Positions 1 through 8,954 of a DNA stretch of 24,704 nt are shown here, one piece after another. Both the position numbers and the translations under genes were made by a program. Source of the DNA: Mikrocytos mackini (taxonomy: Eukaryota; Endomyxa; Ascetosporea; Mikrocytida; Mikrocytiidae); NCBI GenBank assembly GCA_030180075.1, contig JASNJN010000019.1:1-24704 (forward strand). The letters run 5' to 3'. Position 1 is the first letter of the stretch. Each line of letters begins with the position of its first letter. Below the pieces are notes generated by a model. That model worked only from the letters and a program-made list of their open reading frames with translations, ran no database searches and was not told where the DNA came from.

Positions 1-595
1 TTATTACTCCCAATACCTGACGCACTTCCTTAACTGTCTTTGGGGCCCGGAGTTCTTGAATTGCGTCAGCTTTTATACTTGACGGCTTTATTCCTTCTGA
101 GGAAATTTCATAACCCAGCCAATCCACTTGGGTTGTACACAACTCGGACTTATCTCGGTTTATTTTAATTCTTTTTGAATCAAGTCTGTCTAAAACTACT
201 TTGATTCTTTGTTCCAACTCGTTTTTACTACTGGCTGCTATTAAAATGTCGTTAAGATATACTAACACTTTTTCTAAACCAGATAATACTTGGTTCATTA
301 TTCTTTGGAACGCACTCGGGGCACTTTTTATACCAAAAGGCATCCTGGTGTACTTAAATGTTCCATAATGCGTGATGATAGTTGTAAGTTCTTGTGACTT
401 ATCATCGATACTAATCTGGTGATACGCAGATTGTAGATCAATTTTTGCAAAATACTTGTTCCCTGAGCCTAAGCTCGCTAACAGTGCTTCTGTACTCGGC
501 AATGGGTACTTATCATCCAATATAGCCTGGTTAAGCTTTCGGAAGTCACCGCAAATGCGTACTTTCCCATTGGACTTTCGTACTACCACAATGGG
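1..595 (-). pseudogene. Reverse transcriptase core of element A, continued past the stop
   Basis: Downstream of the TAA the same frame stays open for 198 codons to the window edge. It shows RT blocks in order: PIVVVRKSNGKVRICGDF, LDDKYPLP, QSAYHQI, RMPFGIKSAPSAFQRIM, then the active-site block and the following thumb region (WLGYEIS). The active-site block reads Y-L-N-D (Asn codon 251-253), where the family has two aspartates that bind catalytic metal. Loss of the first Asp should abolish polymerisation. With the stop, this makes the copy very probably dead. Absence of further stops or frameshifts suggests recent inactivation. Confidence 0.85.
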
Positions 596-2554
596 TTATG
601 TCCAGCTTGTATACTTGGTTCTAACCAGTATGCCTTGCTTCAGCAGTTTATTTATTTCCTTCTTTACATCGGGGCGCAATGCGAACGGAACTACTCGTTC
701 TTTTGCCATTACCGGTTGGGCGTCGTCTTTGAGTTTTATTTCAAAGGATTCGCCTCTAATACTAGGTAAATACTCTGTTTCTTCGTGGTCACAGTCGTTA
801 CTTGTGCTTGTTATTTCATAAACCTTCCTTGTTTCAGTTACTAAGGAAAGTTTCTTTTTATACTCACGTCTGTGGTCAGGATTATTTTCTTCTGCCACTG
901 TGGTTTTACTTTTATGTTTTATACTGTCACGGTTGTTACCGGTGACGTTACATACGGGGTTATCAACATCCGTGAAATTCAAAGTTTTACTTTTGTTTTT
1001 AACTAAATTACTATTATTTTTGTTATAGTTTGTTAAGATATCAAAATCGTTTTTATAATTTACATTAAACTGATTTTTACCTTTACTATTATCAAAATAA
1101 CGTTCAGAATTCGTACGCTCATATTTATTTAGAAACTGGATCAACTTCAGCTTCTCGGCGTCTTCTGCCCCAATGACATTTGGTCCTTCGCCAACTATGC
1201 CAATTTTGGTCTTTATACTCGTTCCACCTTTTTCCATGGTGACGGTTGCTGTGCCTACTAGCTCTATGTCTTGTCCGGTATATGTCTTCAGCTTAATTTC
1301 GCTGGGTTTTATCATGGACGCTAGCCCCAATTCGGTGGCTACTCTTTTATTTACTAGGGTAATATCAGCCCCTGTGTCGATTATGACGTCTACTTGACGT
1401 CCTTCAATTACTACGAATGTCTCCGTGTTTTTGGGTTCTTTAAAAATTTTACTAGCTCTTCTTTTTTGGCTGTTTCTATTTGTACTCGCTACAGAGGATT
1501 TTCTTTCTACTCTGTACATGCGGTCATCGTCAGAGGAATAAGAATCTTCTCTGGGTCCGTCTCTTTTAGGAGGCATAGCATCACAGCATGAAGTTCTGTG
1601 GTTTCTTTTGCCGCATTTCTGGCAGATACTCCCATACGCAGGACACTCGCGTCTCATACTGCTGTGCCTGGTTCCACATCTGTGGCAGTTGATGGTTGGA
1701 CGGGGTCCACGTCGTCTCGCCGTAACAAAGTCGGCTAACTTGGGGCGTTTGTACTCCCGTTGTCTTGGGGCTCTGTTTTCTTCCCATTGTATTTTGTTAC
1801 TCTCCTCTGCTTTCTTTGCAGTTTGGATGGTGTCTTCCCAAGTTTGGGGAGGTTTGGCCATGAAGGCTCTTTTCAAACCTATACTTGAGAGACCATGGAT
1901 AAACTTGTCTCTCAGTAAGTCTCTCTCCGGTTCTCCAAACTCGCAATCCGCGGCTACTTGGCAGAGTCTGTCTATATACTGCTGTATACTAGCATTTCGC
2001 TGCAGCGTATTAAAGAACTCAACTCTTGCGTTGGTTGGTGTGATTGCTGGGTCAAAGTGAGACTCCAGTAACTTTACGACGCTTACAAGGTCGTAAGTTT
2101 CTTCACCTAGGCTGTCTAAAACTCGGTTCCCCTCTACCCCTAGGCAATGCCTTAGTAGGTAAATCCTTTGGGATTCCGGCTGCTTTCCATAACCCGATGC
2201 TTCCATGTAGAAGTTGAATTGCCTAAACCATACCTTCCATGGCAGGTTTGGCGCTCCTGGATGGTTCAGAAACTCATCCGGTTGTTTTAAGTTTGTGGGT
2301 GTGCTGGATATTCCCTCTCTCCTAGCATTCTCCGCTTCTTGTTCCTGCGTTTCGCGGACGAACTCTGCTTTGGCCTGAGTACTCTTCTCAGCTAGTACTG
2401 CGCGTGCGCGTGTGATGTTCTTCTCGAAATTCTCGAGGTAGTACCATCCTAGTGCATCTACTACTGAGGCTTTGTTTGCATTGGGGTTTAACTCCAGACG
2501 CCGTATTCTGGCTTCTTTTGAGTGGGTGAGGTCGTTCTTCTCCCATTCACTCAT
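596..2554 (-). pseudogene. gag-protease and RT start of element A, ended by a TAA
   Basis: The 652-codon frame starts at ATG 2552-2554. Residues 1-260 are gag-like, with a charged helical N-terminus and a retrotransposon-gag type segment around 100-250. Residues 290-324 hold two zinc knuckles, the second a standard CX2CX4HX4C. Residues 391-396 are the protease motif with D393-T-G-A. A low-complexity Asn/Lys-rich linker spans about 470-560. From about 600 the RT N-terminal region begins (ALRPDVKKEINKLLKQGI). The frame ends at TAA 596-598, just before the conserved PIVVVRK stretch of RT, and continues open in the same frame beyond it. I therefore read the TAA as a nonsense mutation inside pol and not as the end of a gene. 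Programmed readthrough would be unusual in the middle of RT. Confidence 0.85.
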
Positions 2555-2772
2555 TTTTCTTTAAAATACTCGCGGAATCCCGTCGCGGTTTCGTCGTTGT
2601 GCATAAAATCCTCATCTTTGAAGCTCGTTAGTATCAGGGCTTCCCAAAGATGGTCGTCATACAACGCGTTTAGTATGGAGTCCAAATACTCAGTGGTGTT
2701 TGAGATGTCGCCATATAGAATATAAATTATTTTAAAAGTCTTGGGATTAGTGCCAAGCACTAAGAGGGTCAT
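2551..2772 (-). CDS. Small ORF overlapping the gag start of element A
   Basis: From ATG 2770-2772 a 73-residue frame runs to TGA 2551-2553, overlapping the gag ATG (2552-2554) in an ATGA arrangement. The frame is open about 25 codons further upstream, to 2847, without an ATG, and the residues there look equally protein-like. The true product may therefore be 5'-truncated. The sequence is mixed hydrophobic and acidic, with no family I recognise. It may be a leader ORF or a displaced N-terminal part of gag. The ATGA overlap would suit termination-reinitiation, but chance is possible. Confidence 0.35.
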   Translation of the reverse strand: MTLLVLGTNPKTFKIIYILYGDISNTTEYLDSILNALYDDHLWEALILTSFKDEDFMHNDETATGFREYFKEK

Positions 2773-2847
2773 AGTACCATCATAAGGTACGACCACTCTA
2801 CAGCTCTCAGGTATGTTGTGAGTTATTCTATAACATAAGCACTTCAA

Positions 2848-3856
2848 ACTTTAAGGGTGTAAACTATTCCTAATAGATTATAATTCCTATATCCTTGAAA
2901 AGATAGTTTGTGTTTCATGAAAACTATGATGTAAGAGCCTGGAACACTCAGCCTGTCTAACAATACAAGCCAATTGGTATGATTCTTTAACATTTTCAGT
3001 ATATCAGTTTCATTTACTATCTATCGCTCGATCCATAACATCCACGATACGTCTCAATACACTATTTTTTAATTTTTGTAAGCTGTTTCAAATCTTTTTT
3101 GAAGTGTTTCCGAGCGTGTATGTTATTCTTTGTTGTCCATTACTTGTTTTAACCGGATTGTGCTTGTTTGTTATGGGGTGGCACTTTTTTTGAAAATTTA
3201 TTTTTGGTTATTGGGAAAGATGACCATACAGGAAAGTGACAGGTTCTGATCATTGACTGGTCTTACCAAGGACGTATATTTGTACAACAAAGAAACCAAG
3301 CTGAGTATATTCGAACCCAGTTCCATTAAATTTGACGTTCTCGAACAAGTGGCAAAATAGATTACAAAGGACGAATGCAAGCGAATATATTTCAATAGTG
3401 AGTTTGTGTTGAGGATATGGAATCAATAAGCTTATTTCGACCTTCTAAATGCTCAATTCATGGAATAAACAAGAAGCTTTCTCGAAAGATGTTGGCAAAT
3501 CTCTGGATCGATAATCATTCTTAGAAATAGGTGGTAATACAACTGCCAGATAAAAGAACACAGAAACCAATCAACAAGAAAGGAGTTTAAAAGGCAATTC
3601 AATTATATATCAAACAAAACTAGTTGTCTATTATACAATTGTGAATTGATATTTAGAACGAAAACAAAATACCGAGAAAATAGTTGCCATAAGCTTTAAA
3701 AAACATTAGTTTAGCCATAGAATATTTTGGAAACGTAGATTCGAATTAAAATGTTATTTTAGTGGTATAGATATTTCCAATCATCGAATTTTCTTATCAA
3801 AAGTCGTATAAAATAGAATCCAAAACAAATTATTTTTTAAAAAATTAAAATTTTCA
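2848..3856. other. Long intergenic stretch with one gene-like relic
   Basis: No intact gene is visible. On the plus strand, 3220-3468 reads as a protein-like frame (KDVYLYNKETKLSIFEPSS and similar) interrupted by a TGA, a TAG and a TAA, as expected for an old pseudogene of unknown identity. The rest is AT-rich. The right end (from about 3804) contains the candidate left terminus of the Tc1 element. Confidence 0.45.
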
Positions 3857-4985
3857 ATGAACTTAAAGTCCCGTTTACTCATTCGGGACATTAAAAAAGT
3901 CTACAGTAATCTCCATTCCTTTCGTAAAACAGCAAAACACTTCAGATGCTCCTATAGTTTTGTATATAGGACCCTAACACCAAAGATCCACTCTCAAGAA
4001 TGTCAAAAACAAGCACCCTTCAACTTTGCGACAGAACGCTTTTTGAGAGGTTTTAACAAAAAGGTGAAGACACAAGGTATACATTCAGTTAAAGCCTTGT
4101 TTTTTTCGTGCAAACCAGCTTGTAGTTTGCGTACTTTCTATCGATTTGTAAAAGCACAAGGATTTAGCCGCTACAAAACAAAGTATGTCCCCTTCCTTAC
4201 TCAACAACATAAGACTAAAAGATGCTTATTTGCTGCTAGGCATGTTAAAAATCTGGGATATTGGGATTTTGTAGTGTTTTCTGATGAAAAAAGTTCAAAC
4301 TTTGCGGCCCGGACGGCGATACAAAAGTTTGGGCTAAAAGTAATAAAGACAAATCGGTGTGCAGACGTATTAATAAGGTATTTCTTTTTAAAGAAGCAAA
4401 GGAACACTTCTGTGATGTTTTGGGGATCTTTTTGCAAAAAGGGAGTCTTAAAATTGATCCCCATCGAAGGGACATTAAATTCTCAAAAGTATACTAAGAT
4501 TATGAAAGAAGAAGCTATACCTACTTTTAACACATGCATGGGGCGAAGAAACTATGTGTTTCAACAGGACAATGCCCCATGTCATGTTTCAGCCTTTTCA
4601 AAGAAGTTTTTTGAAGACAATAAAGTGGCGCTCATGGACTGGCCGGCTTGTTCTCCAGATCTCAATCCTATTGAGAATCTATGGGCAATACTATCTGGAA
4701 TGGTATACAAAGGAGGCAGAGTGTTTAGCAGCAAGAAGGAATTGACAGAAAGAGTATTGAAATGTTGGAATAAAATCGATCTGAGTATATGTGAAAACCT
4801 GGTAAACAGCATGGATTCAAGATGTGAAAAAGTATTAGAAAGCAATGGAGACATAATTAAATATTAATTTAAACATGATATAATAGTTTTATAAATTAAA
4901 AGATGAATAATTTTTGTTATTTTGGTGATTCAGTATTTTTGGCAATGGTTCTATAAAATACATGTTTGGATTTTAAAAAATACGA
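3804..4985 (+). mobile_element. Tc1/mariner element with candidate imperfect terminal repeats
   Basis: The transposase ORF is flanked by two imperfectly inverted segments: about 3804-3836 (TCGTAT, then AATCCAAAACA) and about 4953-4985 (reverse complement TCGTAT, then AATCCAAACA). The implied length, about 1.18 kb, fits the family. I could not identify a clear TA duplication, so the boundaries are tentative even though the element itself is secure from its transposase. Confidence 0.6.
3857..4867 (+). CDS. Tc1-type DD34E transposase
   Basis: The 336-residue protein starts at an ATG and has the usual family length. Residues 1-110 form the DNA-binding part with helix-turn-helix-like segments. 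The catalytic core shows D143 (FSDEK), D238 (FQQDNAPCH) and E273 (SPDLNPIENLW). There are 34 residues between the second Asp and the Glu, diagnostic of Tc1 rather than mariner (DD34D). The protein would excise and reinsert the element at TA dinucleotides. All catalytic residues and the frame are intact, so the copy could be active or recently active. It is the most complete protein-coding transposon here. Confidence 0.93.
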   Translation: MNLKSRLLIRDIKKVYSNLHSFRKTAKHFRCSYSFVYRTLTPKIHSQECQKQAPFNFATERFLRGFNKKVKTQGIHSVKALFFSCKPACSLRTFYRFVKAQGFSRYKTKYVPFLTQQHKTKRCLFAARHVKNLGYWDFVVFSDEKSSNFAARTAIQKFGLKVIKTNRCADVLIRYFFLKKQRNTSVMFWGSFCKKGVLKLIPIEGTLNSQKYTKIMKEEAIPTFNTCMGRRNYVFQQDNAPCHVSAFSKKFFEDNKVALMDWPACSPDLNPIENLWAILSGMVYKGGRVFSSKKELTERVLKCWNKIDLSICENLVNSMDSRCEKVLESNGDIIKY

Positions 4986-5073
4986 TAGAATATATATATA
5001 TTTAACTATTTTTACCATCCACGTATTTCTCAGGTTTTGATATCTACACTGCATAAAAATAAAGACTTTATAA

Positions 5074-5940
5074 GTATATTTGAAGAGTTTCAAGGTGATT
5101 CAATTCTATTGGCAACGGGTGTACAATAAGACGACTAAAAAGAACGATGTTCAAACGATTGTGGCTTTTAAATGGGTTAATTATCAAAAGAGAATAGCTT
5201 TTAAAGACGAAGAGGAATGTCATGGAATTAATGATTTCTTTTACAGCTCATCCAAAGAACTAACTTCGATAGGTAAGATCAACACAGAGTTTCTTATCGG
5301 GGAGAAGTTTAAACCTACGTTCGAAAAGATTAGAGACCGATTGGCACTATTTAAAAGAACAAAATTTCTTAAGAATATATCTCAAAAAGGAAAGTCAACA
5401 AATAACGGAACTGAAGAACTGGATGAAAAACAATTCCAAGCGGAGTTTTATAAAGAGTTTATCAAAATCATTAAGGAAAAATTGAAAGACAACTGGCCGG
5501 ACATGACACAAGCAACTATAAAAAGGTTATTTATTCCCAAAAAAGAACAATATATGGAAAAGTACTCAAGAGTATCGGGCAAAGGGTATGTTTCAAGCAA
5601 ATGCAGAATTGATGTATATGGACATCTTAAATTTAGAGATTATATTAAAGACCTTCATATATTGATTGAGTTAAAGATAGGGGATATAAAATTCAAAGAA
5701 TTTGGAGTAATGAATGAGGCCAATAAGCACTATTGCGATATAGAGTATTTGAAGGATAAGAATGTCTTATATGTTGCTGCAACATTGGTAGAACCAGAAG
5801 TAACCCAAAGGTCTAAAGATGACGTTGATTTCACAATGAAAGGTGCATTAACGTTCTTAACTTATAATAAGAAAAAAGTACGACTCAAGGATCTTTCTTG
5901 GGGATCAACTAGTCCATGTGACGGTGTTTATCTATTTTAA
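5074..5940 (+). CDS. Unknown protein with PD-(D/E)XK-like signature, 5' end unclear
   Basis: The frame is open from 5074 (after TAA 5071-5073) to TAA 5938-5940, about 288 codons, but has no ATG in its first 140 codons. It is therefore 5'-truncated, has a missing upstream exon, or uses a non-ATG start. Numbering from the TTG at 5080, residues 115-150 are an amphipathic helical stretch. D178 lies in RIDVYG, and E197-L-K199 in ILIELKIGD, followed by a helix with EFGVMNEANKHY. The order Asp, about 18 residues, Glu-x-Lys, helix matches the PD-(D/E)XK nuclease core, much as in the YhcG/DUF1016 layout. This is motif-level inference only. The gene sits between two transposons. It could be a domesticated or element-borne nuclease, or a decaying cellular gene. 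Confidence 0.55.
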   Translation, partial: VYLKSFKVIQFYWQRVYNKTTKKNDVQTIVAFKWVNYQKRIAFKDEEECHGINDFFYSSSKELTSIGKINTEFLIGEKFKPTFEKIRDRLALFKRTKFLKNISQKGKSTNNGTEELDEKQFQAEFYKEFIKIIKEKLKDNWPDMTQATIKRLFIPKKEQYMEKYSRVSGKGYVSSKCRIDVYGHLKFRDYIKDLHILIELKIGDIKFKEFGVMNEANKHYCDIEYLKDKNVLYVAATLVEPEVTQRSKDDVDFTMKGALTFLTYNKKKVRLKDLSWGSTSPCDGVYLF

Positions 5941-5964
5941 GAATAGATAAATATGACAATGAAC

Positions 5965-5996
5965 GATAGATGATAGATGATAGATGATAGATGATA
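5965..5996 (+). repeat. 7-bp tandem repeat (GATAGAT), about 4.6 copies
   Basis: Four perfect GATAGAT units plus GATA lie about 25 bp after the stop of the nuclease-like ORF. This is a simple replication-slippage minisatellite and a possible polymorphic marker. Confidence 0.95.
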
Positions 5997-6024
5997 AGCC
6001 TTTATTATTTGCAATCATAAATTT

Positions 6025-6111
6025 TTGTGGTCGTTTAGATGACAATTTTAAACCTATAATTAATTATTATTAACTTAGGCACTGTCGCCTGGCCATTGTG
6101 GTCGTTTAGAT
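6025..6111 (+). repeat. 16-bp direct repeat pair next to element B
   Basis: TTGTGGTCGTTTAGAT occurs at 6025-6040 and again at 6096-6111. The second copy directly abuts the ATAA repeat flanking element B. The pair may be remnants of an earlier insertion, because its spacing does not match a normal target duplication of element B. Confidence 0.8.
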
Positions 6112-6115
6112 ATAA

Positions 6116-6345
6116 TGCCGTGGCAGGGGTGGCAGGTTCCCTGTCATGATGAAACTGTCATACAATGATTTATGACTGCCTGAATGTCCTTGTAAAGGGC
6201 CATTTGAATTATTATAAAACATATTATATATTTTGTGAATTCTATTTTTATATTAATTATTGTTATTCGTTATTAACTCTTGTTCGTTAATAACTCCTCT
6301 TCAACAATAACTTATTAAACCCAATGTCGCCTTTCATGTACGACA
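6116..6345 (-). repeat. 3' LTR of element B (230 bp)
   Basis: It is nearly identical to 10477-10716, with five substitutions and one 10-bp absence (TATATTTAAT) by my alignment. It is directly preceded, in element orientation, by the purine run GAGAAGGAGTAGGA (6346-6359), a good polypurine-tract candidate that overlaps the pol stop codon. About 2% LTR divergence implies insertion some time ago, but not ancient. Confidence 0.93.
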
Positions 6346-6347
6346 TC

Positions 6348-8954
6348 CTACTCCTTCTCAAAAGGTCTAATGTTCTTTATGTTCTGTTGGCTTATCCGAG
6401 TGCCTTCGTCTATTTCTACTACGTCCGGTTTTATAATGTGTATTATCTTAAAAGGTCCATTCCACTTGGCCTGCGTTTTATCCGTAGTCACTGCTTTCTT
6501 GAAAACGTAAGATCCTATCTCAAACTTTCCGTCAATTCTGTTTTTGTTCTTATTATCTTCCGTCTTTTTCATAGTTTCCTTCCTCCTCTCAAAGCCTTCA
6601 TGAATTCTGTCATCCAGTGGTCTTTGAATGCTATCCAATTTGCTGTATCGGTTAACTATTTCGAATGGTGAAAGTTTTGTGATCCTGTTTGCGCAAAAAT
6701 TCATGCGTCTTCTTACTAATCTTGGAATCTCTTCAAGTTTTGTCTCTTTAAAAAGTCTCAATACTAAACCTATTTCTTTATTTCTTCTTTCACTCACACT
6801 GTTGGCTGTTGGATTGTGTGGTGAGCATAGTTTGATCTGCATAGCGTTCTCGCTACAAAACTCTCCGTAAGTACAACTGGTGAATTGCGAACCTCTGTCG
6901 CTTAATATCTTCTTGGGTGTTCCATGTACTTCTATCTAATGTTTCTTTAATGTGTTTACTGTCGTTATGCTTTTCAAGTCGTACATTATCGCAATTTCGG
7001 TCCATCTGGACGCTATATCTGTCATTGTCAATATGTAGAAAATCTCTTTATTCTTTGAACATATGAAGTTCTTTGTTTTAAAGGGTCCCACAATGTCTGT
7101 ACTTATCATTTCGAACGGTTTTTCTGCATGTAATCCTCCGCTTACTTTACCGTAGATTGTTCGGTATTCCTTATTACGCTGACATTGGAGACAGTTCTTT
7201 GTCAACTTCGCTATTCTTTTCTGTATTCCTGGGATGTTGTAGAACTTCGCTATTGTTAAGTAAAGAATTGTGTTACCGGGATGTATCAGATCACTGTGTA
7301 GTTCCTTGAGGAACTCATCTGCGTAATGTTCTGGGACGATCACTCTGTCTTCTTTGTCGAAGTAAAGATACGTTGTGGAATCTTGGGCGAGTCGGTTGGT
7401 ATAAGCATACTCTCTTATTGTTTTGTATCTTCTTACTTGCTCCTCTTCTAATCTCCAAAGGTCTACGTCTAGTTGTCCTTCTGATTCGGTTAGTAGGAAC
7501 AGTCTAGAAAGTGCGTCTGCGCCTATATTCATGCTCCCTTCTATGGTTTCGAGCTGTACGTTGAATTCTTCTAACAAAAGCTTCCATCTGTTTATTCGTT
7601 TTGTTAGTGGCCCGCTAAAGACTGAATTCCTATTGTCTGTCTTTATCTTAACTCGTGAAAGTAGTAATATCCTTCGGAAATAGAGTAACGCTTTTACGAT
7701 AGCGAAACTTTCTTTTTCTACTATGCTGTAGTTTTCTTCGGTGCTGGTAAATTTGTAGGAGAAGTATCCAATTAGTTTATCGTTTTGTGTCAGCACTGCC
7801 CCGATTCCTTTCTCTGAAGCGTCTGTGGTAAGTTCAAAGTCTTCGTTCATGTTTGGGAAGTTTAGGAGTGTTTGACGTTTAATCGTGTTTGTTATTTCTG
7901 CCAATCTGTTGGCGTCGTCATTGCTCCACATGTACGTTCCTTCTCTCCTCAACTTTTCTGATAAAAATGCGCTTGTTAACGAACAATTGGGAATGAATGG
8001 TCTAAACCAATTTATAATTCCGAGTGTTTTTGCTATCTGTCTTCTGTTCTTTGGTCTCATGTTCTCCAAAGCTTGTATTCTACTTGTATCGGCTTGTACT
8101 CCGTCTTTGCTTAATATCATGCCGAGGTATTTGACCTTTTCTCTCATAAAGTCAGATTTTGGGAAATTTACTGAGATATTGTGTTTCTTTAGTGTCTCTA
8201 ACACAAATGTTAAATGCTTATGGTGTTCTTTTTCTGTTGTGCTGTGGACAAGTAAGTCGTCCAAATATATCTTCACAAAGGGTACTTCTTTAAAGATCTT
8301 TGTCAGTGCTTTTTGGAAGAAAAAGGGCGCGTTGCAAAGGCCGAATGGCATGCGCTTAAATTGGTAAATCTGTCCGTTTAAAATAAAAGAAGTTAATTCT
8401 TTGCTTTTCTCTTCGATGGGTATTTGATAATATCCCATGTTTAAGTCAAGTTGACTAAATATAGTGGATCCTCTGGTTTCTATAAGGCTTTCATGTATCT
8501 TGGGTATAGGGAAATGTAACTTCTCTGTTACTGTATTTAGGTTCCTGTAGTCGATTACAAGTCTTATATTCCCATTGCGTTTAAGTATCGGAAACGCTGG
8601 TGCAAAGTGAAAGGCTTCTGAGTCTTCAATGACTCCTAATTCTTTTAGTTTAAGAATCTCTTCTAACACGTCTTTCTTTAGTTTGTAAGGTACTGGATAT
8701 TCTTTTAATTGTGGTGTATAGTTTCCGTTGAGCTTTATCGCGAAAGTTGATCCCTCTATTTTTCCAAGAAGTGGGTTATCTTTCCTATACTCGTCTATGA
8801 GTTCGTGACATGTCTTTGCCGTGGCTAATTTGCCGGTCTGTTCTTCGCATACGTAAATCTTTGTTTTCTCAGTCAGTTTACCTTCTAATTCCGTAATATC
8901 TGGTGTGTTGGTTGTAAACTCATGGTAGGTACCGTCTATTGTTAGCTTATAGTT
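6348..8954 (-). pseudogene. Pol of element B: RT, RNase H, integrase, with internal TAG
   Basis: The frame continues from gag. After about 95 linker codons, RT runs from about 8669 to 7950, with LVIDYRNLN, MPFGLCNAPFFFQ and an intact YLDD (8256-8267). RNase H follows (TTDASEKGIGAVLTQ, VEKESFAIV, TDNRN, GADALSR). Integrase has the HHCC finger (HSDLIHPGN, CLQCQ) and core residues in STDIVGPF, LSDRGSQFTS and NSVSERRNKE, with 35 residues between the second Asp and the Glu. A TAG at 6936-6938 interrupts the core between the first and second Asp in the same frame. The C-terminal domain ends at TAG 6348-6350. Apart from the TAGs, all catalytic residues are present. Confidence 0.9.

Larger units (their letters stand above)
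1..2772 (-). mobile_element. Ty3/gypsy-type retroelement A (partial)
   Basis: The element is read right to left: a small leading ORF, gag with two zinc knuckles, an aspartic protease (DTGA), then reverse transcriptase reaching the window edge. RNase H, integrase and the 3' LTR would lie outside the window. I saw no 5' LTR or tRNA-type primer site to the right of 2772, so that end is undefined. The knuckle pattern (Cys-x2-Cys-Gly-x2-His, then Cys-Pro-Ala-x-Gly and a standard CCHC) resembles animal gypsy elements. The region is visibly less AT-rich than its surroundings, so acquisition from an animal host is possible but unproven. Confidence 0.85.

Noticed and set aside
3198-3395. Minus-strand 65-codon frame
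   Set aside because: It has no motif and lies antisense to the relic frame at 3220-3468, with composition expected by chance in AT-rich DNA.
3840-3858. AAAATTAAAATTTTCAA shared with 22724-22740
   Set aside because: Low-complexity AT sequence. A chance match is likely and no flanking similarity exists.
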